A stretch of DNA of 5,814 bases from Alphaproteobacteria bacterium MarineAlpha10_Bin2 (lineage in GTDB: Bacteria > Pseudomonadota > Alphaproteobacteria > UBA828), in NCBI GenBank assembly GCA_002937555.1, contig PTKB01000171.1, positions 1 to 5,814 of the forward strand, read 5' to 3'. Position 1 is the stretch's first letter. Each line of letters begins with the position of its first letter. The position numbers and the translations under genes are program-made. The notes beneath the pieces were generated by a model. The model was not told the origin of the DNA. It saw only the letters and a program-made list of their open reading frames with translations, and made no database searches. This document shows, one piece after another, positions 4,556-5,814 of this stretch.

Positions 4556-5814
4556 ATGCCTTATCCCACCCTGTTTTCGCCGCTTCAGGTCGGCGCCCAC
4601 ACCTTACGCAACCGCGTCGTTCATACCGCGACGGTCACAGGCTATGGCGCGAACACCCGGCCGAGCGAGAGGCTGATCGAATATCACCGAGCGCGGGCTG
4701 CGGGCGGCACGGCGATGATTGTGACCGAGTTGATGCCGGTGCACCACACATCGCTCGCCAATCCGTTCCTGGTGAGCGTCTTCGACGAAGACAATCTCGA
4801 TCCGCTCAAGCATTGGGCTGAGGCGGTGGAAGGCGAAGACTGTCGCCTGGTTGGACAAATTGGCCATGTCGGGCGGCAGCAATTGTGGAGCCCGTTGGCG
4901 ACGCCGGTCAGCGCCTCGGCGCGGCCAGATCCCTTAAGCTGGACAGTACCGCACAAGATGACGGTGAGTGAGATCGAGGAAATGATCCAGTGCTTCGTCG
5001 ATGCCGCCGAACGCCTGCAGCGCGCCGGTTTCAGCGGCGTCGAGTTGCACGGCGCGCATGGCTATCTACTTACCCAGTTCATGTCACCCTTCTCCAACGA
5101 CCGCGACGACAAATACGGCGGCAGCCGCGAAGGCCGCATCGCCTTCGTGCGCGAGACGATTGCCGCCATCCGCGCGCGCTGCGGCGCGGGCTTGCTGATG
5201 GGCCTCAAAATGCCGTGCGACGAGGGCGTCGCCGGTGGCATCGATCCGGCGGAAGCGGAAGAGATCGTCAAACTCTTCGTGGCTGACGGCGGGCTCGACT
5301 ATCTCGCCTTCAGCCAAGGCAATTCCAGCCCCAGTCTGGAGAACCACTTGCCGGATATGCACTTCCCCAAGCGCCCCTATCTCCACCTGCACGCCCGCAT
5401 GCGCAATCTCTGCGCCGGCGTGCCGACGGTGACGTTGGGGCGCATCGAATCGGCGGCGGCGGCGGAGCGTGCGTTGGCCGAGGGCTGCGGCGATCTCGTC
5501 GGCTTCAGCCGCGCGCTGGTGAGCGATGCAGCGTGGGCCAACAAAGCGCGCGACGGGCATGAGGACAGGATTCGCCCCTGCATCTATTGCAATTATTGTT
5601 GGGGAGAAATCCATGCCGGACGCGGCATGACCTGCGTGCATAACCCGGAATTGGCGCGCGCGGATGAAATCGGCTGGGCCCCGGCATCGGCGCCGGAAAC
5701 CAAGCGCATCGCCGTCATCGGCGCCGGCGTTGCCGGGTTGGAAGCGGCGTGGCTCGCCGCGGCGCGCGGCCATGAGGTAAGTCTGTTCGGCGCTTCTCCC
5801 GAGGCGGGCGGCGG
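4556..5814 (+). CDS. OYE / TMADH-type FMN and Fe-S oxidoreductase, 3' truncated
   Basis: The first 419 codons of a flavoprotein that runs off the right edge without a stop. The N-terminus (LFSPLQVGAHTLRNR, 6-20) starts an Old Yellow Enzyme TIM barrel that binds FMN. H104 lies in QIGHVGR, and HGAHGYLLTQF (165-175) followed by NDRDDKYGGS (181-190) is the family's hallmark active-site segment. C342, C345, C348 and C360 form CX2CX2CX11C, a 4Fe-4S ligand set close to that of trimethylamine dehydrogenase and dienoyl-CoA reductase. A second Rossmann domain then opens with VIGAGVAG (GxGxxG at 389-394). Full-length relatives run to about 650-730 residues, so about a third is missing. Known relatives include FadH, BaiCD/BaiH and TMADH, reducing activated double bonds or oxidising amines. 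The actual substrate cannot be decided. It diverges from the GMC gene across 57 bp. Confidence 0.9.
   Translation, partial: MPYPTLFSPLQVGAHTLRNRVVHTATVTGYGANTRPSERLIEYHRARAAGGTAMIVTELMPVHHTSLANPFLVSVFDEDNLDPLKHWAEAVEGEDCRLVGQIGHVGRQQLWSPLATPVSASARPDPLSWTVPHKMTVSEIEEMIQCFVDAAERLQRAGFSGVELHGAHGYLLTQFMSPFSNDRDDKYGGSREGRIAFVRETIAAIRARCGAGLLMGLKMPCDEGVAGGIDPAEAEEIVKLFVADGGLDYLAFSQGNSSPSLENHLPDMHFPKRPYLHLHARMRNLCAGVPTVTLGRIESAAAAERALAEGCGDLVGFSRALVSDAAWANKARDGHEDRIRPCIYCNYCWGEIHAGRGMTCVHNPELARADEIGWAPASAPETKRIAVIGAGVAGLEAAWLAAARGHEVSLFGASPEAGG

Noticed and set aside
4499..4600. N-terminal extension of the GMC protein to an ATG at 4600
   Set aside because: It would add 34 basic residues before the flavin motif and overlap the divergent OYE-type gene by 45 bases. 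Family members begin just before the GxGxxG motif.
5084..5773. 229-residue minus-strand open frame opposite the OYE-type gene
   Set aside because: Composition is Arg/Ala/Gly-rich without motifs. The plus strand carries the OYE hallmark segment, the Fe-S cysteines and GxGxxG.
1..5814. tRNA, rRNA, CRISPR array, insertion sequence or toxin-antitoxin pair
   Set aside because: No cloverleaf, conserved rRNA segment, regularly spaced repeats, transposase or small overlapping gene pair could be seen.

Overview
This 5.8-kb window is GC-rich bacterial chromosomal DNA (roughly 60% G+C by eye, lower in the first ~290 bases). Long open frames occur in several frames, as expected for high GC. Codon choice, Shine-Dalgarno sites and the protein families suggest a Proteobacterium, probably alphaproteobacterial. 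That assignment is an impression, not a measurement. I see no tRNA, rRNA, insertion sequence, transposase or CRISPR array.

Layout from left to right. Bases 1-291 hold no convincing gene, only a 12-bp tandem duplication and a few small dyads. Two short minus-strand genes follow: a single-domain cupin (292-675) and a SnoaL/NTF2-fold protein (854-1348). The latter resembles the bile-acid 7-alpha-dehydratase BaiE around its catalytic Tyr, Asp and His. Each has a good ribosome-binding site and a candidate sigma70-type promoter of its own. Transcribed away from them is a gene for an N-terminal TPR / C-terminal 2-oxoglutarate-Fe(II) oxygenase-like protein (1523-2881). It converges, with a 6-bp gap, on a minus-strand GMC flavin oxidoreductase of the choline dehydrogenase type (2888-4498). 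Diverging from that across 57 bp is a gene cut off by the right edge (4556-5814). It encodes an Old Yellow Enzyme/trimethylamine-dehydrogenase-type flavoprotein with an Fe-S cysteine cluster and the start of a second dinucleotide-binding domain.

Four of the five products look like small-molecule redox or lyase enzymes or metal-binding proteins: cupin, SnoaL-fold dehydratase-like, GMC alcohol oxidase/dehydrogenase, and enoate/dienoyl-type reductase. A catabolic or tailoring neighbourhood for an alicyclic, steroid-like or other unsaturated alcohol substrate is a reasonable inference, but nothing in the sequence fixes the substrate. The genes lie in alternating orientations, so they are not one operon. 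The most notable points are the BaiE-like residues beside an OYE/Fe-S reductase, the perfect 12-bp palindrome in the very short divergent spacer, and an inverted repeat overlapping the predicted -35 box of the cupin gene.
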